Translations under genes and position numbers: made by a program
Part shown: positions 40,975 through 50,172 of the stretch, in pieces
Position numbering within the stretch: position 1 is the first letter of the stretch
Layout of the letters: every line of letters starts with the position of its first letter
Assembly: GCF_963678865.1 (NCBI RefSeq)
Contig: NZ_OY787459.1
Span: forward strand, 3,402,501-3,466,500
DNA from: Maridesulfovibrio sp.
Lineage (GTDB): Bacteria; Desulfobacterota; Desulfovibrionia; Desulfovibrionales; Desulfovibrionaceae
DNA: 64,000 nucleotides
Direction: 5' to 3'
Notes under the pieces: generated by a model
What the model was told of the DNA's origin: nothing
The model's database searches: none
The model's input: only the letters and a program-made list of their open reading frames with translations

Positions 40975-42225
40975 TCAGGATGTTCCGGGAATCTGGAAAA
41001 AAGTATTCGCCCAGCGGTTGGATTCGTAATAGCTTTTGGACACCAGCACCGGGTCCAACTCGAGTTCGTCGAGCAGAAACTCAAGATTTATCCAGTCTCC
41101 GGCCTCAAAGAAAGAGGTAAGTTCCAGATATCTGTTGTAGATATTGTCTTCCCCGCACAGGGCTGCGTTGATTTCATCGCCAAGGGGCAGGTAGCGGGTC
41201 AACTCCCTCATGGGCAGGTCGAACATGGCTCCAAGCAGCGAAAACAAGCCCAGCAGAAACATGGAGTCGGCCGGTAATCCCTTGCCGGATTTCTGAGCTA
41301 AGAGTTGCAGAAATTTAGCCCTTTGAGTTGCAAGCTGCGGCAGTTCCCGGCTTTTTGCTTCGGGAGTAAGGTCGGTGAGCAGGATGACCCGCAGCCAGTT
41401 TTTAAGCATTTTCCAACCGGCCAGAACAAGGGCCTGTTTGATGGAAGTAATTTTCTGGGAAAAACCGAAAGTAGGCGAATTCAGCAGGGTCAACAGCCGG
41501 AAGCTGATGGATACATCATTCTGGAGTGCTTCAGCCAGAGCCTTGAAGTCCGGGTTCGGATCTTCTATGAGCTTGAGGATTTTGAGTTTTACTATCTCTC
41601 CGGAGCGCAGCTTCCTACCTTTTACATTTTCAGGGCGCTTGAAATAAAATCCTTGAAAAAAATCAAAACCCAGCTTTTGGGCCAGATGGTACTGGTCTGT
41701 ATTTTCTACCCGCTTGGCGATAAGCTTGGTGCCGTACTCTTTGCATAGTGCGCAGATGCGCTGAAGTTTCTCTTCATCAGCGGATAAAATGTCGACAATG
41801 ATTGCATCTGCGTATGTGATCAGGAATTCTCCCTGAGGTCTTGCTTCAAAGTCATCGATAGCTATGTAAAAACCGTCTTTGGAAAGTTCTTGCAGCGCTT
41901 TGATCAGGTTGGGGGTGGGAGGTGTTGTTTCAGGAATCTGGACAACTGTTTTCCCCGCAGGCAAGGAGTAAGGAATTTTGTCCATGATGGCTTTATGTGA
42001 AAAATTGACCACCAGCTTGACATTGTCCGGAATTTTTTCGTCCGGTGCTGCACAGATATCAGCTGCTATCCGTAACGTGGCTTTGTAGCTGTCGGAAATT
42101 TCTGCTCTGGTCGCCTCGCTGCTGTTACGAAAAAGCAGCTCATACCCCCACAGGGACTGGTCAGGCATGAGAATCGGCTGCCGTGCGAAGAAGATCTTAT
42201 CGTAAAGCGGTTTTTTACCGGACAT
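40975..42225 (-). CDS. EAL-HDOD signalling protein (YuxH-like)
   Basis: A 416-aa cytoplasmic protein. Residues 8-200 are an EAL-type domain of the YuxH class: FARQPILMPDQSLWGYELLF at the start and AIDDFEARPQG near 118; the canonical EAL metal residues are largely missing (YELLF in place of EAL), so it is probably not a phosphodiesterase. Residues 210-400 are an HDOD domain (LQNDVSISFRLLTLLNSPTF, then TSIKQALVLAGWKMLKNWLR). Such proteins act as regulatory scaffolds in motility or stress signalling. It is first in an operon with the histidine kinase (38-bp gap) and radical SAM protein. Confidence 0.88.
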   Translation of the reverse strand: MSGKKPLYDKIFFARQPILMPDQSLWGYELLFRNSSEATRAEISDSYKATLRIAADICAAPDEKIPDNVKLVVNFSHKAIMDKIPYSLPAGKTVVQIPETTPPTPNLIKALQELSKDGFYIAIDDFEARPQGEFLITYADAIIVDILSADEEKLQRICALCKEYGTKLIAKRVENTDQYHLAQKLGFDFFQGFYFKRPENVKGRKLRSGEIVKLKILKLIEDPNPDFKALAEALQNDVSISFRLLTLLNSPTFGFSQKITSIKQALVLAGWKMLKNWLRVILLTDLTPEAKSRELPQLATQRAKFLQLLAQKSGKGLPADSMFLLGLFSLLGAMFDLPMRELTRYLPLGDEINAALCGEDNIYNRYLELTSFFEAGDWINLEFLLDELELDPVLVSKSYYESNRWANTFFQIPGTS

Positions 42226-42336
42226 ATTAATTGTTCCTGTTCACAGTTTTGTTAAGGAATATATTGTTTTTGATGGAATATCCAGAACTTCACTGTAATG
42301 AGAAGCAATATCATGTGTAGTTGAAGACAAATAAAA

Positions 42337-42364
42337 AGGCGGAACCGCATAAGCAGTTCCGCCT
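42337..42364 (-). terminator. terminator of the rplM-rpsI operon
   Basis: AGGCGGAAC (42337-42345) pairs with GTTCCGCCT (42356-42364). On the minus strand a T run follows, 33 bases after the rpsI stop. Confidence 0.85.
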
Positions 42365-42396
42365 GAATGGTCTTGCGAATATTTTCGCAGTACTTC

Positions 42397-42789
42397 TTAA
42401 CGTTTGGAGTACTGGAATTTTGCGCGTGCGCCAGGCTGACCGTATTTTTTACGCTCTTTCTTACGAGCATCACGAGTCAGGAGACCTGCGCGTTTGAGGA
42501 TAGAACGAAGCTCAGGGTCTATCTCAATAAGTGCGCGGGAGATACCGTGTCTTACAGCCTGAGCCTGACCTGCAACACCACCGCCGTCAGCGTTGACTTT
42601 GATGTCGAATTTGCCGAGGGTCTTGGTCAGTTTCAGGGGCTGCTGAACGATCATCTGCAGGGTTTTACGAGGAAAATAATCTTCGTAAGGTTTGCCGTTA
42701 ACGGTGATTGCACCGGTTCCCTCATAAAGGCGGGTACGGGCAATAGCGTTCTTTCTTCTGCCGGTAGCGTAATTGAAATCTTTACTCAT
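42397..42789 (-). CDS. rpsI: 30S ribosomal protein S9
   Basis: A 130-aa small-subunit ribosomal protein. It starts [20 protein letters not shown] and contains [34 protein letters not shown] and the invariant C-terminal FQYSKR that reaches the P site. ATG 42789 is preferred over an upstream GTG (42801) because GGTGGAG lies just before it. It follows rplM by 18 bp in the conserved rplM-rpsI operon. Confidence 0.98.
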   Translation of the reverse strand: MSKDFNYATGRRKNAIARTRLYEGTGAITVNGKPYEDYFPRKTLQMIVQQPLKLTKTLGKFDIKVNADGGGVAGQAQAVRHGISRALIEIDPELRSILKRAGLLTRDARKKERKKYGQPGARAKFQYSKR

Positions 42790-42807
42790 TTTTTGCTCCA
42801 CCCTTAA

Positions 42808-43236
42808 TTAGAATTCCAGTACTTTGGGCTGCTGTGCAGTATGCGGATGATCAGTACCAGCGTATACTTTCAGCTTTTTGATCATCTGTCTGCCGAGGCG
42901 GCTCTTGGGGAGCATGCCGCGGACTGCGGTTTCGATGACTACTTCAGGCTTCTTCTCAAGCATAACCTTGAGAGTTCTTTCTTTCAGACCACCGGGGTGG
43001 TTGGTGTGCTTGTAGTAAGTCTTCTGGTCCATTTTGTTGCCGGTAACCTTGATCTTGTCAGCGTTGAGAACGATGACGAAATCGCCTGTGTCAATATGAG
43101 GAGTAAACATTGCTTTGTCTTTTCCTCTGAGTGTGTTGGCGATCTTGGTTGCCAGGCGGCCGAGTACCATATCTTCAGCATCAACTACGAACCATTCGCG
43201 GCTGATGTCTTCTTCTTTAGGAATATATGTCTTCAT
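42808..43236 (-). CDS. rplM: 50S ribosomal protein L13
   Basis: A 142-aa large-subunit protein with the L13 signature set: [28 protein letters not shown]-like [30 protein letters not shown], and the C-terminal [13 protein letters not shown]. First gene of the rplM-rpsI operon. AAGGAGCATTTC precedes the ATG at 43236. Confidence 0.98.
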   Translation of the reverse strand: MKTYIPKEEDISREWFVVDAEDMVLGRLATKIANTLRGKDKAMFTPHIDTGDFVIVLNADKIKVTGNKMDQKTYYKHTNHPGGLKERTLKVMLEKKPEVVIETAVRGMLPKSRLGRQMIKKLKVYAGTDHPHTAQQPKVLEF

Positions 43237-43327
43237 TAGAAATGCTCCTTACATGAAATCTGGGAAGGGGCTTTATACAAGTATTGATTGTTGGATGTCA
43301 AGCTTTAAATAATCCCTTTTTTGCAGA

Positions 43328-45970
43328 CTATGAATCTGCAACCAGTTTCTTGAGGGTTGCGAATGCTTTTTCAATACCAGCGGGGTTGGTGCCTCCGGCC
43401 TGCGCCATGTCGGGCCTGCCGCCACCACCTCCGCCAACCTCAGCTGCAACGGGTTTGATTAATGCACCGGCCTTGAATCTATCGTGCAAGTCCTTGGTCA
43501 CGGCGATAATCAGGGAAACTTTACCGTCATCAACCTTTGCGGCAAGGCAGAATATACCGGAATCCATTTTGGATCTCAGAGCATCGGCCTGATCGCGCAG
43601 GGCTTTGACATTGGTCACTTCGAGTTTGGCTGCGAGAACTTTAACGCCGCCAATCTCTTCTATGGAACTCATCAGGTCTGCACCTGCACCGGAAGCCAGT
43701 TTTGACTGAAGCTTGTCATTGGCCCGGGTCAGTTCCTTCACCTGAGACTGCAGGGCCGCAATTCTGTCGACCAGCTGTCCGGGTGCTGCTTTGAGCATTG
43801 CGGAGGATTTGGATACTTCCTCGCGCTGCTCCTGCAGAAATTTAAGTGAATTCCATCCGGTAGCGGCTTCAATGCGGCGGATACCCGCAGCTACGCCGGA
43901 CTCGGACAGGATTACAAATGTTCCTGCTTCACCGGTAGACTTGAGGTGGGTACCACCACAAAGCTCCATGGATTCACCAGGAATTTCAACAACTCTGACA
44001 ACATCTCCGTACTTTTCGCCGAACAATGCGGTAGCGCCTTTGGCGACGGCTTCGTCATTGCTCATTTCCTGTACGACTACGGGAGTGTCGCCCAGTATAG
44101 CACGGTTTACCTCATTTTCAACCTGACTTATTTCTTCAGGAGTCATGGCTGCAATGTGGGTGAAGTCAAAACGCAGCCGTTCAGGTCCCACCAGTGACCC
44201 GGACTGCTTAACATGGTCGCCCAGAACATTTTTAAGGGCAGCGTGGAGCAGGTGCGTAACAGTGTGGTTACGTTCTGTTGCTGTCCTTGTTTCCGGGGCA
44301 ACCTCAAGCTTGGCTTCCTGATCAATGAGCAGTTCGCCTTCGCTTACGAAAATTTTGGATGCGGTAAGTCCTGCGGAAGCCTTTACGGTTTCCAGTACTT
44401 CTGCATTACCGGTCATGGTGCCGATTGCACCGGTGTCACCCATCTGACCGCCGGACTCTCCGTAGAAGGGAGTTGCGGCAGTGATGATCCAGCCGCCGTT
44501 GCCCTGAGTTATGCGTTCAAGATGTTCGCCTTCTTCGGAAAGCAGGTTGACTATCCGGGATTCGGTTGTCATCTCGGAGTATCCGGTGAAGCTGTTCTTA
44601 AGCCCAGCTTCCAGAACCTGACGGAAGATTGCACCGGTGTTCTTTTCACCGGAGCCCTTCCATGCCGCTTTGGCGCGGTCTTTCTGCTCTTTCATGGCGG
44701 CGTTGAAGCCGTCTTCGTCAACTTCGAAATCTTGTTTCTCAGCAACATCGTTGATGATGTCCAGCGGAAAACCGTAAGTATCGTAGAGTTTGAAAGCAGT
44801 TTCACCGGAAATGATGTTTTTGCCGTCTTTCTTCAGCTCTTCCATTTCCTCTTCAAGGATGATCAGGCCTTTGTCGAGGGTCTGGCTGAAGCGTTCTTCC
44901 TCTTCCTTGACCATGCGGGCCATGAAGTCCTTGTTGCTCAGCAGTTCGGGGAACTGGCCGCTCATTTCTTCCACTACCATTGCGGTTGTTGCGTGGAGGA
45001 AGGGATCAGTAAGGCCGAGCAGACGGCCGAAACGGAATGCGCGCCGGATCAATCTGCGCAGCACGTAACCGCGTCCTTCGTTTGACGGCAGGATCTGATC
45101 GGTGATCAGGAAAGCTATGGAGCGGGAGTGGTCGGCAATGACCTGCAGTGCAGTGTCGATTTCCGCGTCTTCTTTGTATTTAACGCCGGCTTTCTTGGCT
45201 ACAGCCTGAATCATGGGCTGGAATATATCGGTCTCAAAGTTGGACTGTACACCCTGGCAGACCGCAGTGATGCGTTCAAGACCCATGCCGGTGTCAATGG
45301 AAGGACGGGGCAGGGGCACGCGGTTGCCTTCCTCATCCTGATCATACTGCATGAAAACGAGGTTCCAGATTTCAAGGAAGCGGTCGCAATCACATTTGCC
45401 GATGCCGCAGTTGGGTCCGCAGCTCATGTCTTCGCCCTGGTCGATGTGGACCTCGGAGCAGGGACCGCAGGGGCCGGTGTCGCCCATGGACCAGAAGTTG
45501 TCTTTCTCGCCGAGTCGGTAAATGCGTTCAGCCGGGAAGTTTACAACATTCTGCCAGAGTTCGTTGGCCTCATCGTCATCATTGTAAATGGTGACGTAAA
45601 GTTTTTCTTTGGGCAGCCCCAGTTCTTCAGTGAGGAATTCCCAGCAAAATTTAATGGCGTCTTCTTTAAAGTAGTCGCCGAACGAGAAGTTTCCGAGCAT
45701 TTCGAAGAAGGTGTGGTGGCGTGCGGTACGGCCTACGTTTTCGAGGTCGTTATGCTTGCCGCCTACGCGCAGGCATTTCTGCGAAGTGGTCGCGCGAACG
45801 TAATCCCTTTTTTCCTGACCGAGGAAGGTGTTCTTGAACTGGACCATACCTGCGTTGGTAAAGAGCAGGGTCGGGTCGTCCTTGGGAACGAGGGATGAGC
45901 TGTCTACGATTGTGTGACCGTTTTTTTCGAAATACTTAAGGAATCTTTCTCTGATTTCACTGGCCTTCAT
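43328..45970 (-). CDS. alaS: alanine--tRNA ligase
   Basis: An 880-aa class II synthetase that charges tRNA-Ala. Catalytic core landmarks: [14 protein letters not shown] at the start, [32 protein letters not shown] and [13 protein letters not shown]. The editing domain has [20 protein letters not shown] and the CGGTH zinc motif. The C-terminal DHHA1-like domain ends [14 protein letters not shown]. Length is normal. It lies 111 bp downstream of recA on the same strand, an arrangement common in this and other phyla. The long antisense ORFs over it are chance. Confidence 0.98.
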   Translation of the reverse strand: MKASEIRERFLKYFEKNGHTIVDSSSLVPKDDPTLLFTNAGMVQFKNTFLGQEKRDYVRATTSQKCLRVGGKHNDLENVGRTARHHTFFEMLGNFSFGDYFKEDAIKFCWEFLTEELGLPKEKLYVTIYNDDDEANELWQNVVNFPAERIYRLGEKDNFWSMGDTGPCGPCSEVHIDQGEDMSCGPNCGIGKCDCDRFLEIWNLVFMQYDQDEEGNRVPLPRPSIDTGMGLERITAVCQGVQSNFETDIFQPMIQAVAKKAGVKYKEDAEIDTALQVIADHSRSIAFLITDQILPSNEGRGYVLRRLIRRAFRFGRLLGLTDPFLHATTAMVVEEMSGQFPELLSNKDFMARMVKEEEERFSQTLDKGLIILEEEMEELKKDGKNIISGETAFKLYDTYGFPLDIINDVAEKQDFEVDEDGFNAAMKEQKDRAKAAWKGSGEKNTGAIFRQVLEAGLKNSFTGYSEMTTESRIVNLLSEEGEHLERITQGNGGWIITAATPFYGESGGQMGDTGAIGTMTGNAEVLETVKASAGLTASKIFVSEGELLIDQEAKLEVAPETRTATERNHTVTHLLHAALKNVLGDHVKQSGSLVGPERLRFDFTHIAAMTPEEISQVENEVNRAILGDTPVVVQEMSNDEAVAKGATALFGEKYGDVVRVVEIPGESMELCGGTHLKSTGEAGTFVILSESGVAAGIRRIEAATGWNSLKFLQEQREEVSKSSAMLKAAPGQLVDRIAALQSQVKELTRANDKLQSKLASGAGADLMSSIEEIGGVKVLAAKLEVTNVKALRDQADALRSKMDSGIFCLAAKVDDGKVSLIIAVTKDLHDRFKAGALIKPVAAEVGGGGGGRPDMAQAGGTNPAGIEKAFATLKKLVADS

Positions 45971-46030
45971 GGGCTGTCTCCGTAATAGCTATATCACCGA
46001 AAAGAGGTATTTCCATTCGGTTTTATTCTT

Positions 46031-46054
46031 GGAACCCCACCCGAGCAGGGTTCC
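46031..46054 (-). terminator. hairpin between recA and alaS
   Basis: GGAACCC (46031-46037) pairs with GGGTTCC (46048-46054). On the minus strand it is followed by A/T-rich sequence but not a clean T run, so it may only attenuate read-through from recA into alaS. Confidence 0.55.
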
Positions 46055-46081
46055 TTATAATCTATGCTGAGCCAACTGGCT

Positions 46082-47161
46082 TTACTCTGTCGCACCTGCT
46101 TCGTCAACCTTCTCGTCAACCTTCTCGTCAACGTTCGCTTCATGGTCTTCTTTGAGTCCGAGGTGGATAAGCAGTTTGTCTTCAATCTGCTGGCGCAGTT
46201 CCGGGGTTTCGGCAAGGAACTGACGTACATTTTCCTTGCCCTGTCCCAGACGTTCGGAACCGAAAGCGTACCATGCGCCGGATTTATCCACGATACCGTG
46301 GTCCACGCCGAGGTCAAGAAGTTCACCTTCACGGGACATGCCTGTTCCGTAAAGGATATCGACAAGTGCTTCGCGGAAGGGCGGTGCCACCTTGTTTTTG
46401 ATGACTTTGATCCTTGTCCGCGAACCGAATACCTCATCCTTGTCTTTCAGGGTCTGGATTTTACGGATGTCCAGACGGACCGAGGCGTAGAATTTAAGTG
46501 CGTTACCGCCGGAAGTTGTTTCCGGGCTGCCGTATCCGGTCATTCCGATCTTCATGCGGATCTGGTTGATGAACAGGACTACTGCTTTGGATTTATGGAT
46601 GGTCCCGGTAAGTTTCCGCAGGGCATGGGACATAAGTCTGGCCTGTCCGCCGACTTGTGTCTCGCCCATGTTACCTTCCAGTTCTGCCTGCGGAATAAGT
46701 GCGGCAACAGAGTCGATAATTACGATATCAATGGCTCCGGAACGGACCAGCAGGTCGGTGATTTCCAGGGCCTGTTCACCGTAGTCCGGCTGGGAAATGA
46801 GCAGTTCGTCAGTGTTTACGCCCAGTCTTTTGGCGTATTTGACGTCAAGGGCGTGCTCCGCGTCAACGAATGCAGCGGTTCCGCCCGCTTTCTGGCATTC
46901 CGCAATAACATGCAGGGCCAGAGTTGTTTTACCGGAAGATTCCGGGCCGTATACTTCAGTGATTCTTCCCTTGGGTATACCGCCGATGCCAAGAGCCAGA
47001 TCAAGGCTGATAGACCCGGTTGGAATCACCGGCATATTGTGTGCGGCATCAGAATCAAGACGCATGATGGAGCCCTTGCCGAACTTGCGTTCAATGGTGG
47101 TCAGGGCTGTACTTAAAGCCGCCTTGCGGAGTTCATCGGGATTTACGTTTTTCTTGCTCAT
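46082..47161 (-). CDS. recA: recombinase RecA
   Basis: A 359-aa strand-exchange ATPase and SOS co-protease. Walker [10 protein letters not shown] (about 69-77), VDAEHALD, the [14 protein letters not shown]-like loop L1 region ([20 protein letters not shown]), loop L2 around [20 protein letters not shown] and Walker B IIDSVAAL are all present. The acidic tail has three in-frame 12-bp repeats giving [11 protein letters not shown] (46101-46136). A GGAGATAAA site precedes the ATG. No LexA box of the E. coli type was recognised upstream. Confidence 0.98.
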   Translation of the reverse strand: MSKKNVNPDELRKAALSTALTTIERKFGKGSIMRLDSDAAHNMPVIPTGSISLDLALGIGGIPKGRITEVYGPESSGKTTLALHVIAECQKAGGTAAFVDAEHALDVKYAKRLGVNTDELLISQPDYGEQALEITDLLVRSGAIDIVIIDSVAALIPQAELEGNMGETQVGGQARLMSHALRKLTGTIHKSKAVVLFINQIRMKIGMTGYGSPETTSGGNALKFYASVRLDIRKIQTLKDKDEVFGSRTRIKVIKNKVAPPFREALVDILYGTGMSREGELLDLGVDHGIVDKSGAWYAFGSERLGQGKENVRQFLAETPELRQQIEDKLLIHLGLKEDHEANVDEKVDEKVDEAGATE

Positions 47162-47381
47162 TTTATCTCCATGTAAAGTTGGACGTTCAACGTATCCTGT
47201 TCTTGTTTATCGTCACATGTACAAGGGGTACGGGAGCGGTTGTTCGTCCTTTTGCCCGGATGGGCCGAATTTTCGACACAAAGAGCAAGTGCTTCACATA
47301 TCAAACACACTTTAATAAATCAATGGATTCCGGCCTAGGGATTTTGTTGCGGTTTCCATAAAATGAAGGTACAGCCGCCCC

Positions 47382-48434
47382 ATGAACAAACAGTATGACG
47401 CTTTGGCCCTGTTTTCAGGGGGCCTTGATAGTATATTGGCCTGTAAGGTAATTCAGGATCAGGGATTAAGGGTTCTTGGCCTGCATTTTATCACTCCTTT
47501 TTTCGGTAATCCTGAGAAGATAGAGCACTGGCAGGACATTTACGGGGTTGAAATCATGCCCGTTGATATCAGTGAAAAATATGTCCAGATGATGCTTGAT
47601 GTGCCGGATCACGGCATGGGTAAACTGGTAAACCCATGCGTGGATTGCAAAATCATGATGATCAGCCATGCCAAATCCATGATGGAAGAATTCGGCGCAA
47701 AATTTATTATTTCCGGCGAGGTGACCGGGCAGAGACCCATGTCCCAGCGTCCGCCGACCCTGAACGCAATCCGCAACAGTTCGGAGACAGGGGATATCCT
47801 TCTCCGTCCGCTTTGTGCACAGTCTCAACCTGAGACTGCTGTTGAAAAATCCGGTCTGGTAGACCGTGAGAAGCTGCCAAATATTTTTGGCCGTGGCCGC
47901 AAAACACAGTTGCAGATGGCAAAGGATTACGGTTTCTCTGAAATCCCAACCCCTGCCGGAGGCTGTAAACTCACTGAGCAGGAGAATGCTGCCCGTTATT
48001 TTCCGCTCCTGCAGCGTATGACCGAAGCGGATGTAAACTCCTTTCAACTGGCAACTACCGGACGTCAGTTCTGGGCCGGTAACAAGATGCTTGTTGTAGG
48101 CCGCAACCGTAATGATAATGAGTGTATTGAAGATCTTTACGAAGCTGAGGATTATCTTTTCGAAGTTCGCGGTTTTCCCGGCCCTTTGAGCATAGGGCGT
48201 GCCTTTTGTGATGAGGAATGGATACAGCAGGAGATTCTTGATGCTGCAGCCATGACCGCATCTTTCTCTCCTAAAGCTGTGAAGTCCGGTGAGGAAGTTC
48301 ATGTAGCCATTATCGGACCAGAAGGTGAAATGATTGTAAAAGTGACCCCCAATCGGGAAACTTACTTTGCGCGTCCGACTCTTGATGGATTGAAAGAATG
48401 GAAAAAAGAGCGGGGAGAAGCGAAAGAGAGTTAA
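47382..48434 (+). CDS. PP-loop ATPase, MnmA/ThiI-like putative tRNA thiolation protein
   Basis: A 350-aa protein with an N-terminal PP-loop ATP pyrophosphatase domain: ALFSGGLDSILACKVIQDQG (11-30) followed by LRVLGLHFITPFFG. Cys residues that could carry sulfur occur in NPCVDCKIMM (about 84-93) and PAGGCKLTEQE (about 191-201). The region FIISGEVTGQRPMSQ resembles that of MnmA-type enzymes. The C-terminal 140 residues are a separate domain. It is often annotated as a tRNA-modification thiouridylase-like protein in Desulfovibrionales; the real substrate is uncertain. It is divergent from recA. Confidence 0.7.
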   Translation: MNKQYDALALFSGGLDSILACKVIQDQGLRVLGLHFITPFFGNPEKIEHWQDIYGVEIMPVDISEKYVQMMLDVPDHGMGKLVNPCVDCKIMMISHAKSMMEEFGAKFIISGEVTGQRPMSQRPPTLNAIRNSSETGDILLRPLCAQSQPETAVEKSGLVDREKLPNIFGRGRKTQLQMAKDYGFSEIPTPAGGCKLTEQENAARYFPLLQRMTEADVNSFQLATTGRQFWAGNKMLVVGRNRNDNECIEDLYEAEDYLFEVRGFPGPLSIGRAFCDEEWIQQEILDAAAMTASFSPKAVKSGEEVHVAIIGPEGEMIVKVTPNRETYFARPTLDGLKEWKKERGEAKES

Positions 48435-48579
48435 AAAAGACTCCGGATGCTCTATAATAAAATTTTATTATGACTTGCCGCTTTGCATATATGAAGGGTG
48501 TTTCTGCAGAAGTTCTTTTGAATTTAACAATGACCTGCTATCCTAGCGAACATGTTGTTGTATGAGGTTTTGTTATTTC

Positions 48580-48697
48580 TGTTAGCGAAGCTTGATAAAA
48601 GTTTTTGGTATTCTTAAACCCTTTGCCAAAAGGGTTTAAGCCACCGGAGGCGAAATCTTTTGATCAAAAGCGCGTAGCGCATCAAAAAGGGTTTTAA
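48580..48697 (+). repeat. dispersed leader repeat, copy R1
   Basis: Contains GCGAAGCTTGATAAAAG, a palindromic TTAAACCCTTTGCCAAAAGG-GTTTAA core and CCGGAGGCGAAATC, then a GCGCGTAGCGC inverted repeat. It ends directly at the ATG of the downstream gene (48698). Related copies lie at 52562-52640 (inverted) and 53781-53912. Confidence 0.8.
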
Positions 48698-49645
48698 ATG
48701 CTTTCCAATATATTTTTCTTTGTCCTGAGTATTTTTCTGCTCTGGTTCGGTGCTGATTGGATTGTTGATTCTGCTTCCAAGATTGCCAAGAAATACAAGG
48801 TGGCCGACCTTGTAATAGGTTTGACCATTGTCGCTTTCGGCACATCCGCTCCGGAATTTCTTGTTACCGCTACGGCGGCGTTCAAAGGTCTTTCGGATAT
48901 TTCCCTTTCCAATGTTGTCGGATCCAATATTTTCAACCTCGGTTTTATTCTGGGGCTGATGGCACTGATAAAACCTTTGCCGACCAACAGATCTTTGGCA
49001 ATGCGTGACGCTCCTCTGCTGCTGGCAACCACGGCCATGATTCTGGGGCTGGCTTATTTTGATAAGCTGGACAGAGCTGCGGGAGTTACATTGCTGGCCA
49101 TTCTGGGCGGGTACATAGGTTACCTGCTGGTGCACAGTAAGCGGGCCGCCAATGCCATGTCCGGGATTGTTCCGGAAGTGGAAGAGGATGACGGAACGCA
49201 ACTGAGTTCCAAAGATTGGCTCAAGCTGCTGGTCGGGTTTATAGGAATTGCGCTTGGCGGTGAGTTCATGGTCGATTCCGCTTCAGCCATTGCCCGTCAT
49301 TTCGGGGTTTCAAACTGGGTGATCGGCATGACCATCGTTGCTGCCGGGACTTCGTTGCCGGAGTTGGTTACCTGCCTTGCCGCTTCGCTTAAAGGCCGTA
49401 ATGAAATGCTGCTCGGAAACCTTATCGGCAGTGATTTTTTCAACTTCGCAGGTGTGCTCGGCCTGACCTGCCTGATGCGTCCGCTTGATGTCTCTCCAGA
49501 TGCATTGCCCGGACTGACCTTACTTGTAGGCATGGTCGCGCTGGTGCTTTTTTTCATCCGTACCGGTTGGAAGGTTTCACGCTGGGAGGGTGCTGTCCTG
49601 GTCGCCTTGAGCATAGGACGTTGGGTATTTGATTTTATGAGTTAG
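48698..49645 (+). CDS. calcium/sodium antiporter (CaCA family, YrbG-like)
   Basis: A 315-aa inner-membrane cation exchanger with about ten helices in two inverted halves. Both alpha repeats are visible: FGTSAPEFLVTATAAFKG (about 46-63) with SLSNVVGSNIFNLGF, and AAGTSLPELVTCLAASLKG (about 211-229) with LLGNLIGSDFFNFAG. The conserved acidic and GS/TSxPE residues bind the ions. Length is standard for the bacterial subfamily. The leader contains a dispersed repeat, and AAAAAGGG precedes the ATG. A bidirectional terminator follows. Confidence 0.93.
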   Translation: MLSNIFFFVLSIFLLWFGADWIVDSASKIAKKYKVADLVIGLTIVAFGTSAPEFLVTATAAFKGLSDISLSNVVGSNIFNLGFILGLMALIKPLPTNRSLAMRDAPLLLATTAMILGLAYFDKLDRAAGVTLLAILGGYIGYLLVHSKRAANAMSGIVPEVEEDDGTQLSSKDWLKLLVGFIGIALGGEFMVDSASAIARHFGVSNWVIGMTIVAAGTSLPELVTCLAASLKGRNEMLLGNLIGSDFFNFAGVLGLTCLMRPLDVSPDALPGLTLLVGMVALVLFFIRTGWKVSRWEGAVLVALSIGRWVFDFMS

Positions 49646-49667
49646 TTTTTTATCAAATAAAAAAGCG

Positions 49668-49703
49668 AAAGGCCTGCGGATAATTTTCCGCAGGCCTTCT
49701 TTT
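49668..49703. terminator. bidirectional terminator
   Basis: AAAGGCCTGCGG (49668-49679) pairs with CCGCAGGCCTT (49688-49698) with T runs on both strands, between the convergent antiporter and molbindin genes. Confidence 0.88.
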
Positions 49704-49724
49704 TGAAGCAGATTTTTGCCTGAC

Positions 49725-49931
49725 TTATTTAGCTACCATAACGCTTGTAGCTTTGATCATGGCATTAATCTCTTGGCCTTCTTTGAGACCCATTTTTTCA
49801 ACCGAATGTTTGGTGATGACAGATACGACTTCAACGTTCGGTGCAATCTCAACAACAACTTCAGCATTAACCATGCCGATGGTGAGTTTTTTGATCTTGC
49901 CGGGGATGAGGTTTCTTGCACTAAATTCCAT
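49725..49931 (-). CDS. mop: molybdenum-pterin-binding protein (Mop/TOBE)
   Basis: A 68-aa molbindin of a single TOBE domain: MEFSARNLIPGKIKKLTIGM, then VNAEVVVEIAPNVEVVSVIT and a C-terminal EGQEINAMIKATSVMVAK. Such proteins assemble into hexamers that store molybdate or tungstate. This fits an anaerobe rich in Mo/W enzymes such as formate dehydrogenase. It is monocistronic. An AAGGAGACTATT site precedes the ATG. Confidence 0.95.
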   Translation of the reverse strand: MEFSARNLIPGKIKKLTIGMVNAEVVVEIAPNVEVVSVITKHSVEKMGLKEGQEINAMIKATSVMVAK

Positions 49932-50172
49932 AATAGTCTCCTTCTTTTATAATTAATAATATGCCATCTATGACTTAAATCTTACTTGGTCAAGTAACGA
50001 CTTAAAAAAATTGAAGTCTGTCGCTCTAGTGGAGTGTTTGTTGTTTCAAAAATAACTCTTGTTTTTGGTAATGTCAGAGATCTGCGTCATGTTTTTATAA
50101 TTTCTCGCATTTTATGCCCATCTGACGTATGAATGAAATAAATACAGATAAATTGCCCAGAAGAAGGAGTTC

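Noticed and set aside
44213-45898. Long antisense ORFs of 290 and 256 aa over alaS
   Set aside because: They mirror alaS codon periodicity and have no ribosome binding site or family resemblance.
46064-47116. 350-aa antisense ORF over recA
   Set aside because: A shadow of the RecA frame on the opposite strand.
47162-47381. LexA/SOS box between recA and the PP-loop ATPase gene
   Set aside because: I could not find a convincing CTGT-N8-ACAG or GTTC-type palindrome in this spacer, so no SOS box is called.
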